Of a DNA stretch of 64,000 nucleotides, positions 32,296-40,901 are shown one piece after another (position 1 is the first letter of the stretch; every line of letters starts with the position of its first letter). The notes under the pieces were generated by a model. That model saw only the letters and a program-made list of their open reading frames with translations. It had not been told where the DNA came from and did not search any database. The stretch is from Rhodovulum robiginosum (GTDB lineage: Bacteria > Pseudomonadota > Alphaproteobacteria > Rhodobacterales > Rhodobacteraceae). The stretch covers positions 310,001-374,000 of the forward strand of contig NZ_RWGU01000050.1 of NCBI RefSeq assembly GCF_003944755.1. The letters are read 5' to 3'. Made by a program: the position numbers and the translations under genes.

Positions 32296-33852
32296 ATGCA
32301 AGACGCAGGCCAACGGCGGCGCAGGGCCGGCGGGCGGGCGGGGCGGGCGCAGCGGACGGGCGGGGCGGTGCTGGCCCAGAGCCCCTGGCGCATCCCGCTC
32401 AACACCGACCGGCCGACAGAGCCGCTGGACGAGGCAGGCGTCGGGGCCGTCCATGACGGTGCGATGCGCATCCTCGAAGAGATCGGCATCGCGTTTCTCC
32501 ACCCCGGGGCGCGGGAGGTGCTGAAAAAGGCCGGCTGTTCTGTAACGGACGAAACCGTCCGCATGGGGCGCGACTTCGTCATGGAGATGGTCGCAAAGGC
32601 GCCGGCAAGCTTCACCATCACGCCGCGCAACCGCGACCGCCAGGTGACAATCGGCGGTCGGAACATGGTCTTCGTCAACGTCTCGTCGCCGCCGAGTTAC
32701 TGGGACATCACCACCGGCAAGGTGCCCGGCACCCGCGCGCGGTGCCGCGATCTGCTAAAGCTCACGCAGTCCTTCAACTGCATCCATATCGCCGGGGGCT
32801 ACCCGGTCGAGCCGGTGGATGTGCACCCCTCGGTGCGCCATCTCGACATTCTCTATGACAAGCTGACGCTGACCGACAAGGTGCCCCATGCCTACAGCCT
32901 GGGGGCCGAGCGGGTCGAGGACGTGATGGAGATGGTGCGAATCGCGGCCGGGCGCAGCCGCGAGGCGTTCGCGGCGACGCCGCACATGTATACCAACATC
33001 AACTCGACCTCGCCGCTCAAGCACGACTACCCGATGCTGGACGGCTGGATGCGCTGCGCCCGCGCCGGGCAGGCGCTGGTGGTCACGCCGTTCACGCTGG
33101 CCGGGGCGATGGCGCCGGTCACGATGGCAGGCGCGGTGGCGCTGTCGCTGGCCGAGGCGCTGTCGGCGGTGGCGCTGGCGCAGGCGATCCGCCCAGGCGC
33201 GCCCTGCGCCTTCGGCACCTTCACCTCCAACGTCGACATGAAATCGGGCGCGCCGGCCTTCGGCACGCCGGAATACATGCGCGCCACGCAGATGGCTGGG
33301 CAGATGGCGCGGTTTTACGGGTTGCCGCTGCGCGCCTCGGGCTCCTGCGCGGCCAACGTGCCCGACGGGCAGGCGATGTGGGAAACCTCCAACGCGCTGT
33401 GGTCGGCGGTGCAGGCCGGTGCCAACATGGTCTATCACGCCGCCGGCTGGCTGGAGGGCGGGCTGATCGCCAGCCCCGAGAAATTCGTGATGGATTGCGA
33501 GATCATCCAGCAGATCCAGCGCTATTTCGAGCCCGAGATATGCGCGACCACGCCCGACGACATCGCCGTCGATGCGATTGCAGAGGTGGGCGGCGGCGGG
33601 CATTACTTCGGCATCCCCCATACCGAGGCGCGCTTTGCCACCGCGTTCTACCAGCCTTTCCTCAGCGACTGGACCAATTACGAGGCGTGGACGCAGAAAG
33701 GCGCGGTCTGGACGCCGGAACGCGCACATGCCCTCTTTCGCCGAATCGTCGACGGCTTCGAGGCGCCGCCGATGGACGACGGCATCCGCGAGGAACTGGA
33801 AGCGTTCGTCGCCCGCCGCAAGGCCGAGGGCGGCGCGCCCACGGATTTCTGA
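32296..33852 (+). CDS. MttB-family methyltransferase, no pyrrolysine
   Basis: 518 aa; GGAGG lies five bases before the ATG at 32296. It matches the trimethylamine-methyltransferase superfamily: AMRILEEIGIAFLHPGAREVL near the start, FVNVSSPPSYWDITTGKVPG, YTNINSTSPLKHDYPMLDG, TFTSNVDMKSGAPAFGTPEY and YHAAGWLEGGLIASPEKFVMD. No in-frame amber codon occurs, so it belongs to the non-pyrrolysine members such as glycine betaine methyltransferase (MtgB). Those move a methyl group from a quaternary amine to a corrinoid protein. No corrinoid protein or reactivase gene is adjacent. A basic ~30-residue N-terminal leader (QRRRRAGGRAGRAQR) is present. Confidence 0.88.
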   Translation: MQDAGQRRRRAGGRAGRAQRTGGAVLAQSPWRIPLNTDRPTEPLDEAGVGAVHDGAMRILEEIGIAFLHPGAREVLKKAGCSVTDETVRMGRDFVMEMVAKAPASFTITPRNRDRQVTIGGRNMVFVNVSSPPSYWDITTGKVPGTRARCRDLLKLTQSFNCIHIAGGYPVEPVDVHPSVRHLDILYDKLTLTDKVPHAYSLGAERVEDVMEMVRIAAGRSREAFAATPHMYTNINSTSPLKHDYPMLDGWMRCARAGQALVVTPFTLAGAMAPVTMAGAVALSLAEALSAVALAQAIRPGAPCAFGTFTSNVDMKSGAPAFGTPEYMRATQMAGQMARFYGLPLRASGSCAANVPDGQAMWETSNALWSAVQAGANMVYHAAGWLEGGLIASPEKFVMDCEIIQQIQRYFEPEICATTPDDIAVDAIAEVGGGGHYFGIPHTEARFATAFYQPFLSDWTNYEAWTQKGAVWTPERAHALFRRIVDGFEAPPMDDGIREELEAFVARRKAEGGAPTDF

Positions 33853-33938
33853 TCCGCCCCCTAGAGCGTCGTCGGCGCGCAGGTTAAGCTCGGCCCAATC
33901 GCCGGAAACCGGCGCGAGGCAGGAAAAGGCGCAGGCAC

Positions 33939-35711
33939 ATGCAACTGGAATCGCCATTCTGGGCCCGGGCGGGGCTCGGGCTTCTGGGGTTTCTGGCCGG
34001 GGCGGCCGCGTGGCTGCTGGCCGAAGTGTTGCCCGAGCAATGGGCCGACGCGCCGCGGCAACTGCTGTTTGTCGGCGGGCTGGGCTTTGCCTTCTTCGTG
34101 CCGGCGTTGGCGCTCTCGGGGCCTTTGCCGATGGTCAGGGCGCTCTTGGCCTCGGCGGGTCTGGCGTTGCCGCTGGCAGGGCTCTTGACCTCGGCGAGCG
34201 AGCGGTTCGAGACCGTCTCGGCCTATCTCGACACGGGTCATCCGGTCTTCATCTTCGCGCTTCTGGTCTTCCTGCCGCTGCCCTTCCTGATCGCGGCGCT
34301 CGGCCCCGGCACGCGCTGGTCGCATTACCCGACGCTGTTCCACCAATCCTGGATGATCGTCGTGCGCTTCGCCGCGGCGTGGCTGTTCGTCGGGCTGGTC
34401 TGGGCGGTGCTTTTCCTGTCCAACGCGCTGTTCGAACTGGTGGGCATCGACATCATCGAACGACTTCTGGACCGCGAGGAGGTGCCCTATCTGCTGAGCG
34501 GCTTGACGCTGGGGCTGGCACTGGCCGTGGTCAACGAGCTGTCGGGCTATGTCTCGCCCTATCTCATCCTGCGGCTTCTGCGGCTGTTGCTGCCGGTGGT
34601 GCTGGTGGTGGTCGCGGTGTTTCTCGGCGCGCTGCCGCTCAGGGGCCTGTCGGATCTTTTTGGCAGCCTCTCTGCGGCGGCGGTGCTGTTGGCGATGGCG
34701 GCGGGTGCGGCGACGCTGGTCTCGACCGCGCTCGATGCGCGCGACGACCGGCAGGTGCGCAACCGCGTGATGCGCTGGGCCTGTCAGGCGCTGGCGCTGC
34801 TCTTGCCGGCGCTGGCGGCGCTGGCCGGCTATGCGGTCTGGCTGAGGGTCGCGCAATACGGGCTGAGCCCGGACCGGCTGGGCGCGGCGGCTCTGTCGGT
34901 GCTGGCGCTGGGTTATGGGCTGGCCTATGCCGGTGCGGTGCTGCTGCGGCGCAATTGGGCCGGGCGCATCCGCCGGGCCAACGTCGTGATGGCGCTGGCG
35001 GGCCTGGCCGCGGGCCTGGCCTGGTTCACGCCGGTTTTCGACGTTCAGCGCATTTCTGTGGCAAACCAGATCGCCCGGCTGGAGGCTGGCGCGGTGTCGG
35101 CCGAGGATATCGACCTCTGGTCGATGGGGCGCGAGTGGGGCCGCGCGGGGCGTGCGGGGCTTGACCGGATCGCGGCGATGACCGACCACCCCGAGGCCGC
35201 GGATCTGGCCGCGCGGCTGGCCGATCTCGACGAGGCCGAAACCCGTTATGCCTTCGAACGCCGGGGCGAGGTGGACGATGCCGCGGCGTTGGCCGCGCGG
35301 ATCGCCGAGCGCCTGCCGGTGCGTCCCGAGGGCGCGGCGTTGCCCGAGGGGCTGCTGGACAGCCTGCGCCTGTGGGAGCTGGAACAGATTTCCCAAAGCT
35401 GCACCCGGCGCACGCCCGCCGGCAATCCGGGTTGCGTGATGCTGATGGCCGAGCTGTCGGGCGCGCGGGCGGGCACCGAGGCGGTGCTGGCAGCCTTTAC
35501 CGGGCGCGGCGGTCTGATGTTGCGCGGATATTTCGCCACCGAAGACGGCGCCGGCTACGCCTTCCGCGCACCCGAGATCCTGAAGGACGGCGCCATCTAC
35601 ACCAATCCCGGCGCGGTGATCGACGCGATTCTGGCCGGCGAGGTGACGTTGCACCCGGTGCCGCTGAACGCATTGTCGGTGGAGGGCGGCGAGGTGTTTT
35701 TCGGCCGCTGA
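33939..35711 (+). CDS. DUF4153 integral membrane protein
   Basis: 590 aa with about ten to twelve membrane helices in the first two thirds, e.g. FLPLPFLIAALGPG and VVLVVVAVFLGALPLRG. A charged soluble C-terminal region of about 180 residues follows from around 380 (starting DVQRISVANQIARLEAG). The RWSHYPTLFHQSWMIVVRF stretch and the LPLRGLSDLF loop are typical of DUF4153. The function is unknown; family genes are often found near two-component or envelope genes. A coupled translation partner is absent; the next gene starts 69 bases downstream. Confidence 0.85.
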   Translation: MQLESPFWARAGLGLLGFLAGAAAWLLAEVLPEQWADAPRQLLFVGGLGFAFFVPALALSGPLPMVRALLASAGLALPLAGLLTSASERFETVSAYLDTGHPVFIFALLVFLPLPFLIAALGPGTRWSHYPTLFHQSWMIVVRFAAAWLFVGLVWAVLFLSNALFELVGIDIIERLLDREEVPYLLSGLTLGLALAVVNELSGYVSPYLILRLLRLLLPVVLVVVAVFLGALPLRGLSDLFGSLSAAAVLLAMAAGAATLVSTALDARDDRQVRNRVMRWACQALALLLPALAALAGYAVWLRVAQYGLSPDRLGAAALSVLALGYGLAYAGAVLLRRNWAGRIRRANVVMALAGLAAGLAWFTPVFDVQRISVANQIARLEAGAVSAEDIDLWSMGREWGRAGRAGLDRIAAMTDHPEAADLAARLADLDEAETRYAFERRGEVDDAAALAARIAERLPVRPEGAALPEGLLDSLRLWELEQISQSCTRRTPAGNPGCVMLMAELSGARAGTEAVLAAFTGRGGLMLRGYFATEDGAGYAFRAPEILKDGAIYTNPGAVIDAILAGEVTLHPVPLNALSVEGGEVFFGR

Positions 35712-35749
35712 ACGGCTTGGCGATTTGTTAACGGTCGCGGCCCTAGGCT

Positions 35750-35773
35750 CGTCCCGAGAATTTTCACGGGACG
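35750..35773 (+). promoter_or_regulatory. Hairpin in the leader of the H-NOX-like gene
   Basis: CGTCCCG (35750-35756) pairs with CGGGACG (35767-35773) around a ten-base AT-rich loop, ending just before the GGGTGGG ribosome-binding site of the ATG at 35780. It could be an operator or an RNA hairpin affecting translation of the H-NOX-like gene and the cyclase behind it. Confidence 0.45.
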
Positions 35774-35779
35774 GGTGGG

Positions 35780-36355
35780 ATGCACGGGCTGATCAACCGG
35801 TCGATCCAATGTTTTGTTCAGGATACCTACGGCGCGCCGGCCTGGCGCAGGGTGGCCGAGGCCGCGGGTGTGGGGCCGGAGGGGTTCGAGGCGCTGTTGA
35901 GCTATGAAGACGCGCTGACCGAGCGCGTGCTCGACGCGCTGCAGGCGTATCTCGACAAGCCGCGCGACATGGTGCTGGAGGATCTGGGCACCTACCTCGT
36001 TTCACATCCCACGCGCGAGGGGCTGCGCCGGTTGTTGCGCTTTGGCGGCGAGACGTTTCTAGAGTTTCTGCATTCGCTCGACGATCTGGCGGGCCGCGCG
36101 CGGCTGGCCGTGCCCGAGCTCGATCTGCCCGAATTGACGCTGGTGGCCCACGACGGTGGGCGCTTCACGCTGGTCAGCGCCTGGCACATGCCCTGGGCGG
36201 CGCCATTGGTGATGGGCGTGCTCAGGGCGATGGCGGACGATTACGGCGCGCTTGTCTTGCTGGAGCCCGAGACGGGGGCGCCCGAACACATCATGATTAC
36301 CCTGCTCGACTCGCGCTTTGCCGAGGGGCGGGCCTTTGCGCTGGGGCGGGCGTGA
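35780..36355 (+). CDS. H-NOX-family protein with the heme ligand replaced
   Basis: 191 aa. The H-NOX fold is clear: start MHGLINRSIQCFV, WRRVAEAAG, VLEDLGTYLV (65-74), FGGETFLEFLHSLDD (88-102) and VMGVLRAMADDYGA. In heme-binding H-NOX proteins the proximal ligand is a His in the LDxLH position; here that position is Ala104 (LDDLA). The heme-propionate motif Y-x-S-x-R appears as L131-V-S133-A-W135, keeping only the serine. H98 lies six residues earlier and could not take the same place in the fold. The protein may therefore bind no heme, or sense something else. A GTGA overlap links it to the diguanylate cyclase gene, as is usual for H-NOX partners. Confidence 0.82.
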   Translation: MHGLINRSIQCFVQDTYGAPAWRRVAEAAGVGPEGFEALLSYEDALTERVLDALQAYLDKPRDMVLEDLGTYLVSHPTREGLRRLLRFGGETFLEFLHSLDDLAGRARLAVPELDLPELTLVAHDGGRFTLVSAWHMPWAAPLVMGVLRAMADDYGALVLLEPETGAPEHIMITLLDSRFAEGRAFALGRA

Positions 36356-37350
36356 GGGTGCCCGCTAGCGACGGCCGGGTGATCGGCCTCTCGGGCCGGG
36401 CGCTCGACCGGCTGATGCCGATGCACCTGTGGCTCAACCCCGCGGGGCGGATCGTCCATGCCGGGCGCAAGGTGCGCAAACTTGGCGGCGGCGCGCTGGC
36501 CGGACGCCCGATGGAGGAGGTGCTGGAGGTGCGCAAGCCGCGCCCGGTGCGGAGCTTGGCAGAGCTGCTGCTGCTTGACGGGCAGCGGCTGGAGGTGCGC
36601 CTCACCGCGGCGCCCGACCTGCGGTTCAAGGGGCAGGCGGTGTCGCTGCCGGCCGGCGGCGGTGCCGTGCTGGACCTGTCGCTGGGCCTTTCGGTGGTCG
36701 AGGCGGTCAGCCGATTCGACCTGACGCTTCAGGATTTCGCCCCCACCGACCTGGCCGTAGAGATGCTTTATCTGGTCGAGGCCAAGACGGCGGTGATGGA
36801 GGAATACAAGCGCCTCAACCGCCGCCTGAACGGCGCGCGCATCGACGCCGAAGAACGCGCGGTCACCGACACGCTGACCGGCCTGCGCAACCGTCGCGCC
36901 ATGGACGGTGCGCTCGCGCAGATGGTGGCGGCGGCCCGGCCCTTCGGGCTGATGCATCTCGATCTGGACCACTTCAAGCAGGTCAACGACTCGCTGGGCC
37001 ATGCCGCGGGCGACCATGTCCTGCAGGAGGTCGGGCGCATCCTGCTGGAGGAAACCCGCACCGCTGACACCGTGTCGCGGGTGGGGGGCGACGAGTTCCT
37101 GGTGCTCTTCGACGGGCTGGCCGATGCCGCGCGGCTGACCGCAATCGCCCGGCGGATCATCGCCCGGCTGGAGCGGCCCATGCCCTTTGACGGGACGTTG
37201 TGCCGCGTGTCGGCCAGCATCGGGGCCACCTTGTCGATCTTTTACGACCGCCCCGATGCCGAACGGGTCCTGCGCGATGCCGATGCCGCGCTTTACGCGT
37301 CCAAGCACAAGGGCCGTGCAGAGGTCAGCCTGGCCCGCGGCGGCAACTGA
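36352..37350 (+). CDS. Diguanylate cyclase with H-NOX-associated N-terminal domain
   Basis: 332 aa from a GTG overlapping the H-NOX-like stop. Residues ~18-130 look like the PAS-fold H-NOX-associated (HNOBA) domain: LMPMHLWLNPAGRIVHAGRKVRKL, then the AVEMLYLVEAKTAV linker helix leading into a coiled coil. The GGDEF domain from ~165 has TDTLTGLRNRRAMD, HLDLDHFKQVNDSLGHAAGD and the active-site RVGGDEF, with an I-site RTAD five residues before it. It should make c-di-GMP under control of the H-NOX-fold partner. No receiver domain or membrane segment. Confidence 0.9.
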   Translation: MRVPASDGRVIGLSGRALDRLMPMHLWLNPAGRIVHAGRKVRKLGGGALAGRPMEEVLEVRKPRPVRSLAELLLLDGQRLEVRLTAAPDLRFKGQAVSLPAGGGAVLDLSLGLSVVEAVSRFDLTLQDFAPTDLAVEMLYLVEAKTAVMEEYKRLNRRLNGARIDAEERAVTDTLTGLRNRRAMDGALAQMVAAARPFGLMHLDLDHFKQVNDSLGHAAGDHVLQEVGRILLEETRTADTVSRVGGDEFLVLFDGLADAARLTAIARRIIARLERPMPFDGTLCRVSASIGATLSIFYDRPDAERVLRDADAALYASKHKGRAEVSLARGGN

Positions 37351-37666
37351 GCGCCGCGCGGGGTCTGCGCCCTCTTTTCGCCATCGTGGGGCAGGGGGCG
37401 CGGGCGCAATGGCGACCGGGCGCGGCACCGTTGGCAATGCCCGCCCGGGGCGCTTTGCCCGGCCAGCGCCGACGCGCGCATCCAGCCGCTTTCGCCAGCA
37501 TTTTCATGTGATTAACCGCATCCCGCGGCCCGGCCTGCCGGGGCCGCCACCCCGTCTGCATTCCAACATTTCCCGAATGACACCATGATTTGGCCACAGT
37601 CTTTCACGACGTTTGTCCGCAGGCGGCATCCCATTCGGAGTGCCGAGCCATCTGGGGACTGAAAAC
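37351..37666. other. Intergenic region before the kinase-GTPase cluster
   Basis: No gene recognised in these 316 bases. A 7-bp hairpin pairs 37525-37531 with 37541-37547 (GCGGCCC/GGGCCGC). The AT-richer stretch 37490-37620 probably contains the promoter of the kinase cluster, but no clean -35/-10 pair is seen. GGGGA at 37654-37658 is the likely ribosome-binding site for the GTG at 37667. Confidence 0.5.
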
Positions 37667-39034
37667 GTGGAACCGACGACCGAGGCAAGCCTGCAAGGGG
37701 ATAATGCACCTGCCGAGAGCTTTTCTGAAGAGCTCGTGCCCGGGACGTATCTGTTCCACGGGCAGTACCGAATCGAGCGGTTTCTGAACTCCGGCGGCTT
37801 TGCGCTGACCTATCTCGCGCGCGACAGCCTCAACCGGATCGTGGTCATCAAGGAATGCTTTCCGGCCACGCTTTGCGGCCGGCGCGACGATGTGGTCTGC
37901 GCCCGGTCTCAGACGCGGCAGGACGAATTCCGCGCGGTTGTCAGGCTCTTCGTCAACGAGGCGCGGCGGCTGGCCCGGCTCGACCACGAGGGCGTCGTCG
38001 GGGTGCACCAGGTCTTTGAGGATAACGGCACCGCCTACATGGCGCTCGACTACATCGAGGGGCTCGACCTCAACGACCTGATCGAGGCCAGCGATGACGT
38101 ACTGGCGCCGCTTGAGGTGCAGACATTGCTCATGCGCCTGCTCGACGCGGTGGCCTTTATCCACGACCAGAACCTGCTGCACCGCGATATCGCCCCCGAC
38201 AACATCCTGATCGACCCGCAGGGCAACCCGGTGCTGATCGATTTCGGCGCCGCGCGCGAAAGTGCCAGCCGCGCCAGCCGCGTGCTGTCGTCGCTGCATG
38301 TGGTCAAGGACGGCTATTCGCCCCAGGAATTCTACATCGCGGGCGCCGATCAGGGGCCGTCGGGCGACCTCTACTCGCTGGCCGCCACCTTTTATCACCT
38401 GATCACCGGCGATCCGCCGCCCAACAGCCAACTGCGCCTGGCCGCGCTCGCCGCAAACGAGCCCGACCCGCTGCGCCCGCTGGCGGGCAACTACGCCGCC
38501 TATAACCTCGATTTCCTGGCCGCCATCGACAAGGCTCTGGCGGTCAAGCCGGCCAACCGGCCGCAAAGCGCGCGGGAATGGCTGTCGGCGATCGACCCGC
38601 GGCAACGGGAAAAGATCGTCGCCGCACGGGCCCGGCACGACAAGGAAATGGCCAAAGCGATCTCGGAACTCGTGCAAGAGACAAACCGAGCAGTGGCCGA
38701 GGCGCAGAGGCTTGAGGCGGCCCGCGCCCGGCAGGCGGCGGCGAAAACCGCCAAGCCGCAGAAACGCAAGAAGGTCTTCTTCGAATGGCAACTCGAAGAG
38801 GATTGCGACGAAGACCTCGCCGGCATTGCCGGCCGCGGATCGGCTGATGGAACCGGCATGCCGGCCATGATGCGCAATGGCGATGCGAGGAAGGGTCCCG
38901 AGGTGGTGCTGCTGCCGCCCGACGGAGCCCAGGACGATGCCGGCGCCGCCGTTGGCGCGCGCCGCGGGCCGATCAGCCTTCTGCTGGCCGGTCTGGGTTT
39001 GAATTTCAGGGCCGGCAACTGGCTACGGACATAA
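37667..39034 (+). CDS. Serine/threonine protein kinase
   Basis: 455 aa from a GTG with GGGGA eight bases upstream; a TTG at 37613 would add 18 residues. A complete Hanks-type kinase domain spans about 28-320: glycine-rich loop LNSGGFALTYLARD, Lys62 in VVIKECFP, catalytic HRDIAPDN (172-179), DFGAAR (192-197) and GYSPQEFY in the activation segment. The C-terminal ~130 residues are a helical, coiled-coil-like part with a basic QKRKK patch and a final short hydrophobic stretch (ISLLLAGLGLNF) but no certain membrane anchor. It is cytoplasmic. Followed by an FHA protein and a PP2C phosphatase, the usual reader and eraser, then GTPases that may be its substrates. Confidence 0.92.
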   Translation: MEPTTEASLQGDNAPAESFSEELVPGTYLFHGQYRIERFLNSGGFALTYLARDSLNRIVVIKECFPATLCGRRDDVVCARSQTRQDEFRAVVRLFVNEARRLARLDHEGVVGVHQVFEDNGTAYMALDYIEGLDLNDLIEASDDVLAPLEVQTLLMRLLDAVAFIHDQNLLHRDIAPDNILIDPQGNPVLIDFGAARESASRASRVLSSLHVVKDGYSPQEFYIAGADQGPSGDLYSLAATFYHLITGDPPPNSQLRLAALAANEPDPLRPLAGNYAAYNLDFLAAIDKALAVKPANRPQSAREWLSAIDPRQREKIVAARARHDKEMAKAISELVQETNRAVAEAQRLEAARARQAAAKTAKPQKRKKVFFEWQLEEDCDEDLAGIAGRGSADGTGMPAMMRNGDARKGPEVVLLPPDGAQDDAGAAVGARRGPISLLLAGLGLNFRAGNWLRT

Positions 39035-39055
39035 CCGAGGAAAAAGGATAGGGAC

Positions 39056-39973
39056 ATGAAGCTCTTTCGACAGAGCGCCGCGCAGCGCGACCGGGCCAAG
39101 GAGCAGGAGGACGACCTGCGCATGTCCACGCCGGAGGCCGAGACCGACGATTCCGACTACGGCGACCGTTTCGCGTGGCGGTTCGAGCCCGAGCCGCAAG
39201 AGGATGAACCGGAGCCCGAGCAGATGCCCGACATGGTCGCGCCCCGGCCGCGTGGCGGCGACCGTTTCGCCGCGGCCGAGCAGCCCTTTCAGAGTGCGAT
39301 GTCGCGAAGCGAGCGCCGCGTCGATCACGAGGCTCACGGCGAATTGGCCGGGCTGCGTCAGAGCCTGACCGCGCCCGATGCCGAGAGCCTGCGCCAGCGC
39401 GCGCCCCGCACCGTCGCCGAGCCGGACGAGCCGATGGCCGGCGATGCGCCGCTCGATATCCCGACCCCGCTCACCGGCCGCGCCGACCGCCGCGGTGGCC
39501 GGGTCAAGACCCGGCTGCTGGGGTTCGACCACCAGAATGGCGACCAGGCCGACCCTTTCGCCGCCAAGGACGCCGCCGACCGTTCGGCCGATGCGCGATT
39601 CCCGGTTGGCTGGCTGGTCGTGATGAAAGGGCCGGGGCGCGGCGCCTCGTTCACCCTTTACAGCGGTGTGTCGCAGATCGGGCGTGGCGAGGATCAGGCC
39701 GTGCGCCTCGATTTCGGCGACGACACCATCTCGCGCAGCAACCACGCGCTTTTGGCCTATGACAGCGAACAGCGGAAGTTTTTCCTGGGCCATGGCGGCA
39801 AGGTAAACATCGTGCGTCTCAACGATCGTCCGGTGCTGAGCACCGAGGAAATTTCCGGTAATGATTTGATCCGCATCGGCGAAACCACACTTCGTTTCGT
39901 CGCGTTCTGCGGGTCCGACTTCGATTGGGCCGCAGAGTCGGCCGAGCCCGCTGATGACGCGCTTTTGTCCTGA
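39056..39973 (+). CDS. FHA-domain phosphothreonine-binding protein
   Basis: 305 aa. The first ~180 residues are acidic, proline-poor and probably disordered, with many Asp, Glu and Arg. The FHA domain lies at about 180-290: GWLVVMKGPGRGASFTLYSG, SQIGRGEDQAVRL and DDTISRSNHALL, which contains the conserved Gly-Arg, Ser and His that bind phosphothreonine. The disordered part has threonines (for example STPEAETDDS) that the neighbouring kinase could phosphorylate. In the type VI secretion pathway the equivalent Fha protein is phosphorylated by PpkA and dephosphorylated by PppA; here the target process is unknown. The stop overlaps the PP2C start by 20 bases. Confidence 0.9.
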   Translation: MKLFRQSAAQRDRAKEQEDDLRMSTPEAETDDSDYGDRFAWRFEPEPQEDEPEPEQMPDMVAPRPRGGDRFAAAEQPFQSAMSRSERRVDHEAHGELAGLRQSLTAPDAESLRQRAPRTVAEPDEPMAGDAPLDIPTPLTGRADRRGGRVKTRLLGFDHQNGDQADPFAAKDAADRSADARFPVGWLVVMKGPGRGASFTLYSGVSQIGRGEDQAVRLDFGDDTISRSNHALLAYDSEQRKFFLGHGGKVNIVRLNDRPVLSTEEISGNDLIRIGETTLRFVAFCGSDFDWAAESAEPADDALLS

Positions 39974-40901
39974 CATCCGCTTTGATGTCGCGTCCGCCGT
40001 AAGCCAGGGCCGGCGAGACAATCAGGAGGACGCTTTGCTCGTCGATGCGCCGATCGGGGCCGATGTGGGCTTTGCGGTGCTGGCCGACGGCATGGGCGGC
40101 CACGCGGCGGGCGAATTCGCCAGCAAGATCGCCGTGACCGAGGTGCTGAGCGAGCTCAAGTTCCGCAGCACGAACGTCGCGAGCTTCCGCCGTCAGGCGC
40201 CGGCGGCGCTGCGCGCGGCTGCGCTGTCGGCCAACGCGTGCATTGCGCGGCAAGTGCGCGAACATGCCGGGATGCGCGGCATGGGCACAACGCTGGTGGC
40301 GCTGGCGCTGATGCGCGACCGGGCATTCTGGGTGTCGGTCGGCGACTCGCCGCTCTACCTGTTTCGCGCGGGACAGTTGACGCGCCTGAACGAGGTACAT
40401 TCGCTGGCGCCCCAGATCGACCTGATGGTGAGAACGGGGCAGATGACAGAAGCCGCCGGGCGCTGGCACCCCGACCGCGACTGCCTGACCTCGGTCGTGG
40501 GCGGCGGCAATATCGAACGGATGGACCTGCCGACGACCCCGCTGCAACTGACCGACGGCGATATCCTGCTGGTGGCCAGCGACGGGATAGAAACGCTGAC
40601 CCGCCGCCAGTTGCAGAGTTTCCTGCGCAGTCATGCGCATATGGACAGCGCCGAGATCGCGCATCGTCTGCTGCTCGCCGTCGAATCCCTCGACGATCCC
40701 GAACAGGACAATGTCGCGCTTTCGGTGATCCGGGTGCTTGCGCCGCGCCACATGTGCCTGGCCGATGCCGGGCCACGCAACGCCGCGGCCGCCCCGGTCG
40801 AGGCGCGGTCGCTCGAACTGATGGTCGCCCGCTGGTTCCAGCGGCTCGGCGCGCTGTTCCGGCCCCGGCGCCTGTCCTCTGCACGCGGAGATCCGCGATG
40901 A
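39954..40901 (+). CDS. PP2C-family protein phosphatase
   Basis: 315 aa. All metal-binding motifs of PPM phosphatases are visible: RRDNQEDALLV (about 20-30), VLADGMGGHAAGEFAS, GMGTTLVALAL, VSVGDSPLYLFR, LVASDGIETLT and EQDNVALSVI. The last ~50 residues are a basic tail (MVARWFQRLGALFRPRRL). Removes phosphate from Ser/Thr, presumably reversing the kinase encoded two genes upstream. Sits between FHA and GTPase genes with overlapping starts and stops, so the ratio of kinase to phosphatase is fixed by one transcript. Confidence 0.92.
   Translation: MTRFCPDIRFDVASAVSQGRRDNQEDALLVDAPIGADVGFAVLADGMGGHAAGEFASKIAVTEVLSELKFRSTNVASFRRQAPAALRAAALSANACIARQVREHAGMRGMGTTLVALALMRDRAFWVSVGDSPLYLFRAGQLTRLNEVHSLAPQIDLMVRTGQMTEAAGRWHPDRDCLTSVVGGGNIERMDLPTTPLQLTDGDILLVASDGIETLTRRQLQSFLRSHAHMDSAEIAHRLLLAVESLDDPEQDNVALSVIRVLAPRHMCLADAGPRNAAAAPVEARSLELMVARWFQRLGALFRPRRLSSARGDPR

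Noticed and set aside
32296-33852. Pyrrolysine-containing trimethylamine methyltransferase
   Set aside because: The frame has no internal TAG, and no pyl genes are present.
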